Assembly (NCBI GenBank): GCA_948474755.1
Contig: CAOLHI010000649.1
Location: forward strand, 124,001 to 188,000
Source: Ctenosaura bakeri
Taxonomy: Eukaryota; Chordata; Lepidosauria; Squamata; Iguanidae
DNA length: 64,000 nt
Direction: 5' to 3'
Part shown: one piece after another, positions 12,532 through 22,528 of the stretch
Position numbering within the stretch: position 1 is the first letter of the stretch
Layout: the number at the start of each line of letters is the position of its first letter
Position numbers and translations under genes: made by a program
The notes under the pieces: generated by a model
Databases searched by the model: none
Seen by the model: the letters and a program-made list of their open reading frames with translations, nothing else
Told to the model about the DNA's origin: nothing

Positions 12532-12800
12532 ATTAGGGCCGTGCAATAAATTCAACTGAATTCGACTGAAACCAACCTGATTTTGGACCAATTTGGACTG
12601 GGTCCATATTGGTGCAGGTTGGGCCAATTTGGCTCTAGAACAGGACACACTGGTCTGAAGCAATCCAAACCTTTGAATGCCAAAACTGTTAACATTCTTA
12701 AAACAGGAACAATCCAGGCATGTTGTCTCCAACATTACCATTTGAAGGAAATAAAGTGGGGCAATTGGGGGAGGCATGAATAGGGTTGCTAATGAACAGC
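12532..12800. mobile_element. Possible hAT-type MITE, eroded
   Basis: The block starts with TTAGGGCCGTGCAATAAATT and continues with repeated 'aattc.actgaa' and 'ttggac' words. Such strings mark the ends of a class of old MITEs in reptiles. I cannot find the opposite end with confidence. Similar word use appears at 23235-23383 and 25520-25620. Confidence 0.35.
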
Positions 12801-13479
12801 TTAACTTCCAATCTGAGGCAAGGATCTCATTAGCAATTTCCAACTGCAGGGCTTTCAAGGAGGAATTGTGTGGGGTCACTGAAGTAAGGTATTCCATTTT
12901 CTTCTCCTCTTCCTTGTTCTTTGCTTAGGGTCAGCTGTAACAGTAGCACTGAGCCACTGATCTCTAGAGCTGTTAAGTGAGGGGTGTGTTGTGGAATGTG
13001 GTGGGAACTGAGTTTATTGCTCTCTCCCAGTCAGAGCCAGTGGGTCCCAGCTTATTTAATTTATTCTCTTCTTTTTAATGCTACCCTTTGTTTTATTTAT
13101 TGCCTTTTGGTTTGTGAATTCACACTGACCTGCTGAGCATTTTATCTGTAATTCCCAGTCCCAATACATTAATTTATCCCTGTTTTGCTTAAGTGACTGT
13201 TACAAAATGAACCCTGTTATTCTTCATCACAGTGCATGCTTATTTGTGTGTATTTGAATTTAGCATTTAATTTTGACCCTCCCCCTTCCCTGACCACTTC
13301 CCTCACTAGGTTAGCTGTCTCACTATTGTTTTATTATTTATTCATTTTTGTGTGGTTCTCTGTACGTGTAGAAATAAATGTTGGTATTAGGTACACCCCT
13401 GCCAATAGCACCACCTTTCAGAGATGATGGGATTGCATGCTCCTATGAGGCAACAGGCTATGCTGACAGTAGCAGTGCC
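12801..13479. other. Unique DNA, nothing recognised
   Basis: No gene or repeat recognised. The 63-codon frame at 13236-13427 is hydrophobic but has no family resemblance. Confidence 0.5.
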
Positions 13480-14430
13480 ACTGGTAGGGTCTTCCATCTC
13501 AGAGAGATTTTTGCTTAGAAGCCAGATTAAATGTCTCAAACTGATAGTGGGCAGCAGCAGTAATGGAGGATGAAACTAGCAGATTACTTGAAGACAACAT
13601 CAGTGGCATCATAGCAAATGCTTGTTAGTATTGCACAGAAGGAGGCATAGAATGTCTTTTGCCATGACAACCCTATGATGTGACAGTCCAGAATGCAACA
13701 AAAAAAGACAGTGCCAGAAGATGAAACTCTCAAGTTGGATGGCACTCAATGAGCTACTGGGATACAGCAGAAGAGAACTACAAGTAACACTGTGGATAAC
13801 GATACAACTGGACTCAGGTTGAAAGGACGTTCAACTGTTGACATGCTCAGAAATGAAAGTTCTAAGCTGCACAAGATATATTTTGGGACAAGGAATGTGA
13901 GAAGCATAAATCAGGGAAAGTTAGACATAGTAAAACAAGAAATGTAATGCATAAATATTTCAATATTTGGGGTGAGTAAGCTAATGAGACATTCTGAGTC
14001 AGATAATTGCACAGTGTTTGACTCAGGAAATGAAAATCTAAGAACAAACAGAGTGGCATTAACAGTGAGGAGAGATGTAGCAAAAGCAGTCAAAGGATAT
14101 GACTGAATCATATCAATAAGACTTCAGATGAAACTCATCAATATAACTATAATCCAAGTTTCTGTTCCAGCTACAGAGGCAGAGGAAGAAATTGAAAGGT
14201 TCTATGTTGGAATCCAGGAGAAAATAGTACATACTCAGAAACAGGACGTCCTGTTACACATAGGTGATTGGTATGCAAAACTAGGAAACGAGCAGAATCA
14301 AAGATTGTAAGAAAATTTGGCCTAAGATCGAAAAATGAAGCAGGAGAGCAACTGAGTGAACTTTTCAAGGCCAAACATTTGTTCATCACAAACATGTTCT
14401 TTAAGCGACCAAAGGTTTGTTGAGTTAGAT
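13480..14430 (+). mobile_element. BovB (RTE) LINE fragment: 5' region and endonuclease start
   Basis: Translation of 13865-14425, tolerating stops and shifts, follows the apurinic endonuclease domain of BovB ORF2. The best stretch is at 14128-14310, with ITIIQVSVPATEAEEE followed by DVLLHIGDW, matching the 'IQVYAPT..AEEE' and 'KDVLFIIGDWNAKVG' motifs of the family. In this copy the Asn of 'GDWNAK' is Tyr. Further on, a 'LFITN.FF' motif is visible. Upstream (13700-13860) the nucleotides resemble the BovB 5' region ('tctcaagttggatggcactc'). The reverse transcriptase is absent. The copy has many stops and is dead. BovB is abundant in squamates and ruminants. Confidence 0.75.
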
Positions 14431-14480
14431 AGAGAGATTTAGTTTGTGCCTTGCTGCACAAGTGGCATAAGGGGTTTCTA

Positions 14481-14556
14481 GTATGCATGTATGTATGTAT
14501 GTGTGTGTATGTGTGTATGTATATATATATATATGTATGTATTTATCTATTTATTT
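14481..14556. repeat. TATG/TG/TA compound microsatellite
   Basis: A run of ATGT and GTGT units leads into about nine TA units, then ATGT and TTTA units. It lies directly after the BovB fragment. Confidence 0.9.
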
Positions 14557-15652
14557 AAACAAGCCAAGTTTACGCTGTGGCATTCATAAAATCTGTCCAG
14601 TACATGCTCAGTAATGTGTGAGAGTAACTGCAAAGTGCACCACTCAATTTCATGCAACAGTTTGCAAAAATGTTTGCAGTGTACATAGGTCGGTTCTCTG
14701 TAGGGTTATTTAAAGGTTCAGTTGCAGGCTACCAAGTAAATATTTTTTCAGTGGGACATTGTAGCTGAACATGGCATTTCTTCTGTCTAGCCATCATGGC
14801 TTTTCCATAATACCATTCACCTCCCCCCATGGTATGATATAATTTTTCCCACAGTTTATAAACATGCTGTCAGAAAGATGACAGATATTTGCAACAGGGC
14901 TGATGAAATCTGGAACTTTCTAACCCTCCCATTTCTCCTTTAGATGAGGAAAGAAACATATGTAGCTCTCTTTTACAAGACTTCATGATGGCAAATAATT
15001 GAGCAATTTACAAGGAAGGAATATAAAATTATATCTCTAATCACCACCTGATAGTACTCTTCCACTTCCCACCATTTTGTGACTGGCTCTGTCCTGATGC
15101 TACTATTTGGGACTTGGCCTCAGTCATTTTCAGCTCTCTCAAGGGGCCTTGACTGTACAGTGTCTGAGGACCTCTGGTTTAAAGTATGGCACTAAGTAAC
15201 ACCAAAGTAATGAGTCTGATCTCTTTACATGTCAAGACATTTACTCTGTGGCTTTACTGTCACTCCTCCCTCTGTCCCTGTCCCCTGCTGCTAATAATAA
15301 TCTTCCTCTCATCTTCTCATCTCCACAGCACATCAACTGAGCCTCTTTTTTAAAAAAAATTGTCTAAAAGTTATTAGTGTGTTTTTAGCTAGAGGAAAGC
15401 AGTCAAGAGAGAAACAAGAAACAAAGCTAAGCCAGCTGTGCTCATTGTTAAGAAGCACATGAAATATCAAAGAAGAGAAACAGTTCAAGTTTCCACTGTA
15501 TGAAAAAAATATGTATCTGTAGAACAGTTTCCAGAAAGGTGGACAGCATCACCAGTGATTGTAGACTGAAATGACACATTTTGATCTTGAAATAAAATTG
15601 TTGAAGATGAGAGAGAAGGAATTGTATTTACCTGTTATGATATTCTGTAAAT
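14557..15652. other. Unique DNA, nothing recognised
   Basis: No gene or interspersed repeat recognised. Confidence 0.5.
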
Positions 15653-15676
15653 GAGAGAGAGAGAGAGAGAGAGAGA
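15653..15676. repeat. (GA)12 microsatellite
   Basis: Twelve uninterrupted GA units, an ordinary dinucleotide repeat. Confidence 0.95.
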
Positions 15677-17215
15677 CCCCTAAAAAAATTCCGGGCAATT
15701 TAAATCCTTCCTAATGATCTGGAAAATCCCAGCTCAAATATCCTACAAGAAAGAGGCAATTTACTCTTTCCACTAAACAGATGCCTGTGGTTGTGAGGGA
15801 TGAATTTCAGAACTCTACAGGTTCAAAGGGTTAATGACAACTGTCATTAATGTACTGGATGAAGGCAAACAAATTGAAGCTTAATCCAGACTAGACAAAG
15901 TTGCTTCTGGTCAGTCAAAAGGCAGATCAGAGAACAAGGATTTCACCTGGTGCTGGAGCAGATTATGCTATCCCTGAAATTTTTATTTGTAGCCTGGACT
16001 TATTCCTAGACTCACACCTGAGATTGGATGCCCAGGTTTCAGAAATGATTAGGAATGGAAGGAAAATGATTTAACTATATAGACTCAGGACCATTAAGCC
16101 CTGTTGGACAACAAAGTGTGCTTTTTTTTAAATTTCATTTCCTTCCTTCCTTCCTTCCTTCCTTCCTTCCTTCCTTCCTTTTATTTTTGAGAAGTTCATC
16201 ATCATTAGCACTTATATGGCTGGCAAATACAACATTGCCTTCACTGTGCTAGGAAGAGCCGTACTGGCTTAAGACAGATGAGAATTTCGGTTCAGCTTAG
16301 TTTTCCTTTCACTTCAGTTCAATTTTGATAAGAAATGATCAAAACTCACTGATCATTTCATATGTTAAATAGAAAGGAGCTGAAATGTTAAAACCTCAGA
16401 AGTAAGAGACAATGAAACTTATACGTTTCCCATCCTTATCAGTTTACCTGCCATGACTGGCCATCCAGATAATATCCTCATGCTTTGGAGGAATGGACAC
16501 ATGGGCTAAATATAACCGATCCATCTCAAATGGCAGGCAGCTATCAATGCTCGAGGTCAAATGGTGTACTTTTGCTGGATCCTGCAGGTTTTATCAGAGT
16601 TGGCAGGCCTCACCACAATCTACAGTCCCTGTGCAACCTAAAAATCTACTTTAGAAGCCAGGGCAACTATCTGGAACTGCGTTTTGCTATGATGGAAGAC
16701 TGTAGCAAGAGAGGAAGTGTATGAAAGTCCTGGGAATAGATATGGAAATGTAACACTGGCTATGGAAGTATACCTTTGCCTCTTGGACAATGAATGTTCT
16801 TTTAATGTTTCACGTCAGGGTTGCAGGCATTAGTGTAGCTAGCATGTTCTTTGCTTTATCTTTCCCATATACAGTTCCTGCCTAGCCTCATCTACACTGC
16901 CAAGGTCACCTGTGTGATTTACAGATGGATGATAAGCAACTAAAAAATGGAGAATTTATCAATACAAATGAACTTTGCAGCCATGAAAATGATGTAGATC
17001 CATTTGTGGCCTGATTGATTCCTAACCACATCTTCCATAACAGTATTTTTTCCTTTATTGCTGAACACTGAAAAATGATTATCACACTTTGTGAAGGCAA
17101 ATTTTGAGAAGGCAGAAACTTTACATTTCTTGCTTCCCTCTCCCCTCTCGCCACTTTGCAAAGCAATCCTTAGAGGGTTGAATGAATGGTAAAAAAAATT
17201 TAAAAAAAAGACGGT
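15677..17215. other. Mostly unique DNA with a short palindrome
   Basis: A (CCTT)10 run lies inside and is listed separately. A 10-bp palindromic pair, GAAATGATCA with TGATCATTTC, lies at about 16333-16360 and may be the core of a small eroded foldback. The 79-codon frame at 16485-16724 has no recognised domain. Confidence 0.5.
16141..16180. repeat. (CCTT)10 microsatellite
   Basis: Ten perfect tetranucleotide units, which make a polypyrimidine tract. Confidence 0.95.
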
Positions 17216-17351
17216 GGCCATTTCCCCACTAGACTGTTACAGCACTGTTATTCCACTTTCAACATCCTGTGGAATCCTGGGGATTCCCAGGATTCCATAG
17301 GATGTTGAAAATGGAATAACAGCACTATAACAATGAAGTGCAGAAATGGTC
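17216..17351. mobile_element. Foldback MITE, 'attccactttcaacatcc' type
   Basis: The two halves are near-perfect complements. The left half has GACTGTTACAGCACTGTTAT and TTCCACTTTCAACATCC; the right half has GGATGTTGAAAATGGAATAA and CAGCACTATAACA. The ends are GGCCATTTC and GAAATGGTC. Full length is 136 bp with almost no loop. Related copies are at 23384-23550 (complete) and 32634-32722 (one arm). Confidence 0.85.
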
Positions 17352-17382
17352 TGTGAGAAGCTGTCCTTTCCTGTAAACTCTC

Positions 17383-17562
17383 TGTATGTGTATGTGCCTT
17401 AAGGTCGCCTGTTCACTTATGGCAACCCGATGAATTTCATAGGTTTCCTTAGGGAAGGAGAACTCAGAGGTAGTTTTGCCAGTTCCTTCTGCAGCACCTG
17501 GTATTCATTGATGGTCTTCCATCCTAACTAGAGCTGACCATGTTTAGCTTCCAAGATGGCCT
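17383..17562 (-). mobile_element. SINE with 5S rRNA-like head and BovB-like tail
   Basis: The element reads right to left. Near 17540-17562 the plus strand has GACCATGTTTAGCTTCCAAG, the complement of the 5S rRNA internal promoter region ('cttggaagctaagcagggtc'). At the other end CCTTAAGGTCGCCTGTTCAC is the complement of a 'gtcgccataagtcg...ggcac' tail of BovB type. This layout fits the chimeric 5S-Sauria SINE class described in lizards. RNA polymerase III would once have started at the right end. Confidence 0.7.
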
Positions 17563-17633
17563 TTAGGACTATTTATCTGTAAAAACATCCACATACTTCC
17601 TGGCTCTTTTCTATGGAACAGAAAGGTATGACG

Positions 17634-17751
17634 AAAGGTATCACTGCATGTATTCCCATGCACCCCTCCCCCGCCATCACTGATATCTCACTACTAGCGA
17701 TGACAGCGATGGCAGGGAGGGGTGCATGGGAATGCATGCAGTGATACCTTT
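17634..17751. repeat. Near-perfect 118-bp palindrome
   Basis: The left arm begins AAAGGTATCACTGCATG and the right arm is its complement, ending CATGCAGTGATACCTTT. Over the first 37 positions there is one mismatch; similarity then continues more loosely to the centre, where a short 'gatatctcactactagcgatgac' spacer lies. It may be a young foldback MITE. I see no obvious TSD. Confidence 0.85.
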
Positions 17752-17849
17752 TCCCATCAAATCAATTACGTACAAAAAGAAAACCCCTGCCAGAGATAAA
17801 GTCCAGGTGATAACTAGCTCAGTTCACTGTTACCCAAACTTACCTTTAG

Positions 17850-18106
17850 ATGACTGGAAGGAATGGCGTTGCAAAAATTAAGTGACTGGAAGGAAGGATG
17901 ACTGGTCCCGAGTTTTCAGGCGTCCTGGTCTCCCAAGTTTTCAGGCGTCCCAGTCTCCCAGGATTTCAGGCGTTCCAGTTTTCAACAACCTGTTTGAGCA
18001 GTGGATTCAAAAGATTCCATTTGCTCATTTTGGCACAGGGTTTTGGATTCCTGAATCTCGAATCCCTGCCAAAGATTTGAGGATTCAGTTGGCCCATCCC
18101 TAGTTT
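17850..18106. mobile_element. Possible hAT-type MITE part with small tandem repeats
   Basis: The right end reads GGCCCATCCCTAG, an end type known from reptile hAT MITEs ('ctagggatgggc'). Inside, 'gttttcaggcgtcc.gtctccca' is repeated about two and a half times between 17917 and 17980. A related but different end, 'ggatttgtcccatcactag', is at 18791-18810. Confidence 0.45.
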
Positions 18107-18244
18107 TTAAGTGCTTTCTTTGTTGCAGGACCTGAGACTTGATTCTTGAGACTGCAGGGTGCAGAATTGGGATTGGACTAGAGGCTGTTTGTTTGATTGT
18201 GTGTTTTAAGTGCCTTTCTTGTTGCAGGACTTGAGACTTGATTG
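18105..18244. repeat. Partial tandem duplication, period about 99 bp
   Basis: About 40 bp beginning TTTTAAGTGCTTTCTTTGTT at 18105 recurs beginning at 18204 with a few differences; both continue with 'gttgcaggac.tgagacttgatt'. The 60 bp between them appear once. Confidence 0.75.
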
Positions 18245-18296
18245 GAAGGTACAGTCTTCTTGAAATTTCAAGGACAGCTGAACATTTCTTTGTATC

Positions 18297-18425
18297 GCTC
18301 CCTTACAAAGCTCTTTCAGACACAATTCTGGGATTTGTAGTTTTACAAGGTGTCACAGCCTTCTCTGCCAAAGTGTTCTGATGCATCATCAAACTACAAA
18401 CCCCAGGATGCCAGAAGGAGCTATG
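18297..18425. mobile_element. Foldback MITE fragment, 'ggatttgtagttt' type
   Basis: The left arm has CTGGGATTTGTAGTTT and the right arm has AAACTACAAACCCCAG, its near complement. No internal coding. Confidence 0.6.
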
Positions 18426-18462
18426 CAAAGAAAAGCTGGATTATCTCTGTACTGTAATATGT

Positions 18463-18529
18463 GGCCCTGTTTACATATGCAGGAAAATGTGGGATTAATC
18501 CACATTTTCCTGCCTGTGTAGAAAGAGCC
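18463..18529. mobile_element. 67-bp palindromic MITE or end
   Basis: It starts GGCCCTGTTTAC and ends GTAGAAAGAGCC. Inside is a perfect 14-bp stem, GCAGGAAAATGTGG with CCACATTTTCCTGC, around a 7-bp loop. It may be an independent element or the 3' part of the MITE at 18297. Confidence 0.65.
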
Positions 18530-18574
18530 TTCATGTCATTTTCAATCTGGGGAGATCCTGAGGCAAAACTATAA

Positions 18575-18815
18575 CAATTGTCCTGGCCAGATTTCTTCAG
18601 AGGGAGGTTTGCCTTTGCCTGGGCTTTTGCTAAGGCTGAGAAAGTATGTCTTGGCCAAGATTATCCTTCTTTCTCTTGCTTTGTAAACCCTTTATTAAAA
18701 AAGGATTCAAAAGATTCGAGATTCATGAGATTCATGAATTCCCAGAACCTTCCAGGGCTTCGGATCCTGATTCGGATCTGGAAAATTCTGGATTTGTCCC
18801 ATCACTAGCTAAAAT
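18575..18815. mobile_element. Possible hAT-type MITE, eroded
   Basis: Pairs of words such as 'gattcgagattcatgagattcatg' and 'cggatcctgattcggatctgg' lead to a right end GGATTTGTCCCATCACTAG. The left end is not identified. No coding capacity. Confidence 0.35.
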
Positions 18816-18821
18816 CATCAA

Positions 18822-19390
18822 CTCATTCTGGACCGCATTGTCCTCTGCAAACCCCATTATTTACTCACCCAGAGAACTATTCATACCCATGCTTTCCAGG
18901 TAGAAATTGTGTATAAAAATCTCCAGTTTTGATTGGCTAGCATGGAGTAACACTGATTGCTGGTCACCACTCTTCCACTCTGATTTCCATTTGTGTACTG
19001 TCCTTAGCCATAAGTCTAAGCCACGCTGCTGCTTCTTTGCTGTTCTTCTGGATCAGAAAATGTTGCCCACACTCTGAAGTCTGTCCATCAACCACTCCTC
19101 CCTTCACCTTCGGTTAGCCTTGTGTGCGTGTGTGACTATTTGGATCTTGTGTGTGAGTGATTGAACTTCCCTCACTAAAACACATTTTAGTTTACTTTTT
19201 CAATCTTGGCTGGTACTTCCCTACATGAGACCTCATAAACATTGGTGCCAAAGATCTTGTTAGGTTACCCCTTCCCTCCTCATAGGCTTCCTAATTTGAG
19301 GTAAGAATTCCCCACCTTTGAATGGAGGTACTGACATCAAAGGTGGACTCCAGAGTCACCCATTTTTGGGGGTGGCAGCCCCCAACCATT
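18822..19390 (+). mobile_element. LTR and leader of family A, copy 2
   Basis: A TATA box (TATAAAA) lies at about 18912-18918. The LTR probably ends in CA at 19241, and TGGTGCCAAAG starts at 19243, which is the position and sequence style of a retroviral primer-binding site. The shared blocks with 3341-3840 run through the R/U5 part and into the leader. The polyadenylation signal has decayed to 'actaaa'. No gag or pol follows: the element is cut off by about 19390. Confidence 0.6.
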
Positions 19391-20046
19391 CCTCCTGAGT
19401 CCCCGTTCATTAGGCTAGTTTACATAGGCTACTTTAAGGCCTGCACTCTTAAAGTAGCCTGTTTTACTTTGAGCCAATGGAAAACAGCATTCCACTGCAA
19501 ACAGTGAAGTAAGATTCAACTGCCAGTTCATTTTTCTTCTCTTTGTGCAATTGAGCAGGGAGAGGTGTCTTTTGTCTTGGGCAGTAAAATGTCTTGGGCC
19601 CAGCCTTGGCAGCATTCTCAGAATTTACACACCATGTATACTGTTACACTTGGGAACAACTGCCATGGGGGTCCTTTCATTTACACTGCTTTAAGTGGCT
19701 AATGAAGCATGAAGTCCTTCTGGCTTTCCTCGTAACTGCTTGGTTTCTCCCCCTCCTGTTGAACTTTCAGGTAGAATTCTGTCTGAGATTGTTTCAAAAC
19801 AAATGGGAAAAAGCAAGATAAGTGTGGTCTTACCCTGCTGATAAGGCAGGTGTCTCTAGAAAAATGGGTATTTGGGGTATTTAGTGATAGTCAAGTCTCA
19901 TCTTTAAGGCCTGAAATGCAAGATACTTCTGGCATCTTCTGAACCAATTGCCACAAGGGAACATGGGAAATAAGAGTTCACAGATGCAAGACACTCCCTG
20001 GCAATAATGTAAGGGAGCTCAGAAGAAACCAGGGGCAACTAGGCCT
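19391..20046. other. Unique DNA with a 13-bp hairpin
   Basis: A perfect stem, AGGCTACTTTAAG with CTTAAAGTAGCCT, spans 19428-19462 with a 9-nt loop. Otherwise no gene or repeat is recognised. The frame at 19594-19821 shows no domain. Confidence 0.5.
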
Positions 20047-20200
20047 ATTATATGCATCTTTTATTTATTTGATTTATATTCTACCTTTCTCTTGGCATTC
20101 AACCCAAGCCTGCTTACAACATGGATCAGAACAAAGTATAGGTTAAAAATCTGATAATAAAAATGTTTAAAATGTTTAAAATGTTAAAACATCAGCTGGA
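20047..20200 (-). mobile_element. LINE/SINE 3' end, antisense (L2-like)
   Basis: The plus strand reads TTTTATTTATTTGATTTATA then 'ttctacctttctc', the complement of the 'gagaaaggcaggatataaataaa' type of ending seen at 25000-25022. It is followed by a triple 'aaaatgttt' repeat. It may continue beyond the foldback at 20311 into 20700-21250. Confidence 0.5.
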
Positions 20201-20310
20201 ATTCACAGTTGCAGGTACATATATATATATAACCTAATGTAATGCATTGGTGAATATTCATGATCTCTTCATGTTCAAATAGTATGAAGAATACATAGGG
20301 ATTGTAAAAG

Positions 20311-20607
20311 CTCCCCAGTCTGGATTTGCTGGGCAGCAGCTGCTGTAAGCGATGGATGTCTGTTCTCCTGTCAGTTGGGACACAACAGACTTAGGCTGTC
20401 TGCTCAGAGACTCTCAGCCCCTGGCTGCCAGCAATCACAGGTGCAAGGAGGAATTGTGGCAGGGATCCTGCTTCTGATTATCGCACCAGGGATCATTAGT
20501 GGAGATGGGTCAGGGGAACATCAGTGTGCTGTTCCCCAGTCAACAGGAGAGCAAACCCGCTGTCATAGCTCACAGCAGCTGCTGCCCAGAACTTGGAAAG
20601 TGGGCAG
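20311..20607. mobile_element. Foldback element of about 297 bp
   Basis: A perfect 16-bp pair, GGGCAGCAGCTGCTGT at 20331-20346 and ACAGCAGCTGCTGCCC at 20572-20587, sits inside longer imperfect arms. The outer pair is 'ctccccagtctgga' and 'ttggaaagtgggcag'; the inner pair is 'tgttctcctgtcagttggg' and 'ccccagtcaacaggaga'. The 86-codon frame across it (20375-20635) has no domain. Confidence 0.7.
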
Positions 20608-20699
20608 GAAACATTACCTGATTATACTTAACTAAGCAGCTGAACTAGAATCTTAGCAATTAATTTTTAAAAATTCAAAGCATATTTAAGATATAGTAA

Positions 20700-21250
20700 A
20701 GAAAATAGTAGTACATCCTGTTAAAAGACCCTTCTACCAAAAACAGTTACTAGCCAAAACCTATCTAAATAAAAAGGTCTTTGCCTGCTAGAGGAAATAG
20801 GGCAGAGAAGGTGCTGGCCTAGCATCCTGTAAGGGAGCTCCACTGCCTGAGAATAGCCACTGAAAGTGCTCTCTTGTGTACTTGTGATGGAGGTAGAATT
20901 AAAAATATCTTAAATCTCTGGCATATGGGAAGATATAGTCTTTCAGATAGTCTGGACTGAAACTATATGGGGCTTTACAGTCATAACTAGCACTGTGTAT
21001 ATCATAAACAGCACTTTCAATTCTACCCAGAAGCTGACTAGTACCCAGTGAAGCTTTTGCAGCATCAGAATTATATGTTCCCTGTAACCAGTCCTGGTCA
21101 GAAGTTGGCTGCAGCATTTCAGACCTGCCAAAGTCTCTCAACAGTTTCCAAAGGTAGCTCCACACACAAGTGCATTATGTTAATCCCAAAAATGTGAGAT
21201 CAATCATGTATCACCATAGCCAAATGGGACATCTCTAGAACCCAGCTCAG
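20700..21250 (-). mobile_element. Decayed L2-like LINE fragment, antisense
   Basis: On the minus strand the frame at 20899-21165 ends with SPDYLKDYIFPYARDLRYF. This corresponds to the 'GPGYLKDYIFPY...ALR' motif in the plus-strand L2 copies at 24140 and 55615. Upstream of it the reading departs from those copies. The fragment is flanked by 20047-20200, probably its own 3' end, with the foldback at 20311 inserted between (inference). Confidence 0.5.
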
Positions 21251-21748
21251 CTGAAGTCAGGAAGGTGCTGAGAACTTCTAGGAAACCTATAATAGTCCTC
21301 TCAGTGTTTGCCGGCCTTGATGTAGTGGGTGGTGGAAGACAGAGGACCAATTATGAGCTTGGGTGTCCATCCGTGAAAAGCACCTGAGCTGCACTGAGTA
21401 GAAAAGCTGAGGAGTTTGGCCCAACTTGCATTTGTTCACCATTTTCTGAACCAAAGAAGGTGTCCTGGTCCAGGACCACTATCTAAGTGACCCTTTATTT
21501 CTGAAAATCCAGTTATTAGAGGGCATTTATAACTTTTGTGACACTGTTGGTGGTGACCTGTGGGCAACTGGTATGAGAAGTAACCCAGTGCACCCAACAG
21601 TCTCATGTATTTCCCTGTTTGAAATATTGATTGTGTATATGGGAACAGCAAGCACACAGTAGATGCAACATGTGAACCTCCCTTAATTGTCCCTTACTAT
21701 TGTATTCTATTCATCTTTTCAAAGTTCAGGAGCTGAGCTGTATGAATA
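21251..21748. other. Unique DNA, nothing recognised
   Basis: No gene or repeat recognised. Confidence 0.5.
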
Positions 21749-22528
21749 CACTAAGTCTGTGGTTCCCATCCTGGGGTACATGTACCCCCAGAGGTACAAA
21801 TGAGGACATTTAGGAGTATGCAAAAAAATGCATAATGGCAGGGAAAATATAAAATATAAACCATCTTGGAGGATATCACAACTCAATGCTATTCTTGATT
21901 ATTACCAACCATGTTGGCATTCTTGTCGTGAAAACTTAAAGGATGGGGGTGTGGAATCATAGAAATCAAGAGAAGAGTGACACACAGTCTGAACTTCCAG
22001 CTGCTATTGGTTCATAAATCTTTTTTTTTAAAAAGAGTCTTTCCCACATGCATGTGCACACACAGTCTCCTATTAGCGTTCTCATGATCCTAGTCCCACT
22101 GACACTAGGTGGCTTCTGAAGAATGCAAATACTCTTATCTCTGTCTTCCTTGTGTCCCTCTCTATGAAGAGAGAATACACTTTGTGGAGCTATCCAGTTC
22201 TGCCCCAAATCCATGTGAGGGAGGGAAACAAAGCACCAATTGCTCCTCCCCATGCCTTTCGCAAGGAGCAAACCAGATCCCGAAACTACAGAGAGTATCT
22301 AGGTGTGTAATGGTGCATAATAGGACAAACAGGCCTGGACGGAGTGACTGGCCTGATACCCTGCCTTTCCTTCCGGGTGTGGGGACATCTCCTCGGAGCA
22401 AAAGCTTTCTTATAGGGCTTCCCCCTCCCCCCGCAAAGAATGAATATAGTGGCGGGGGGGTATAATTTATGAAATCGGCTGCCAAGAGGTACAGAAGTGA
22501 AAAAATTTTGGGAAGCACTGCAGTAAGT
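21749..22528. mobile_element. 764-bp hAT-type element with 8-bp TSD
   Basis: The element proper is 21757-22520. It starts CTGTGGTTCCC and ends GGGAAGCACTG, close to the 'CAGTGGTTCCCAA' ends of a known type of hAT element. The flanks are CACTAAGT (21749-21756) and CAGTAAGT (22521-22528), a 7/8 match. Just inside the left end, 'ggggtacatgtacccccagaggtac' is typical of this type. Two overlapping minus-strand frames of 118 and 84 codons in its right half show no transposase motif. Confidence 0.75.

Noticed and set aside
14128..14310. Endonuclease-like frame as a host gene
   Set aside because: The sequence follows BovB ORF2 and is surrounded by stops and shifts, so it is a dead LINE copy.
16485..16724. 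79-codon frame as an exon
   Set aside because: Moderately diverse composition but no domain and no convincing splice sites; kept as unsupported.
22162..22518. Minus-strand 118-codon frame as transposase
   Set aside because: It lies inside a hAT-type element but shows no DDE residues, zinc finger or dimerisation motif that I can see; left as an open check rather than a call.
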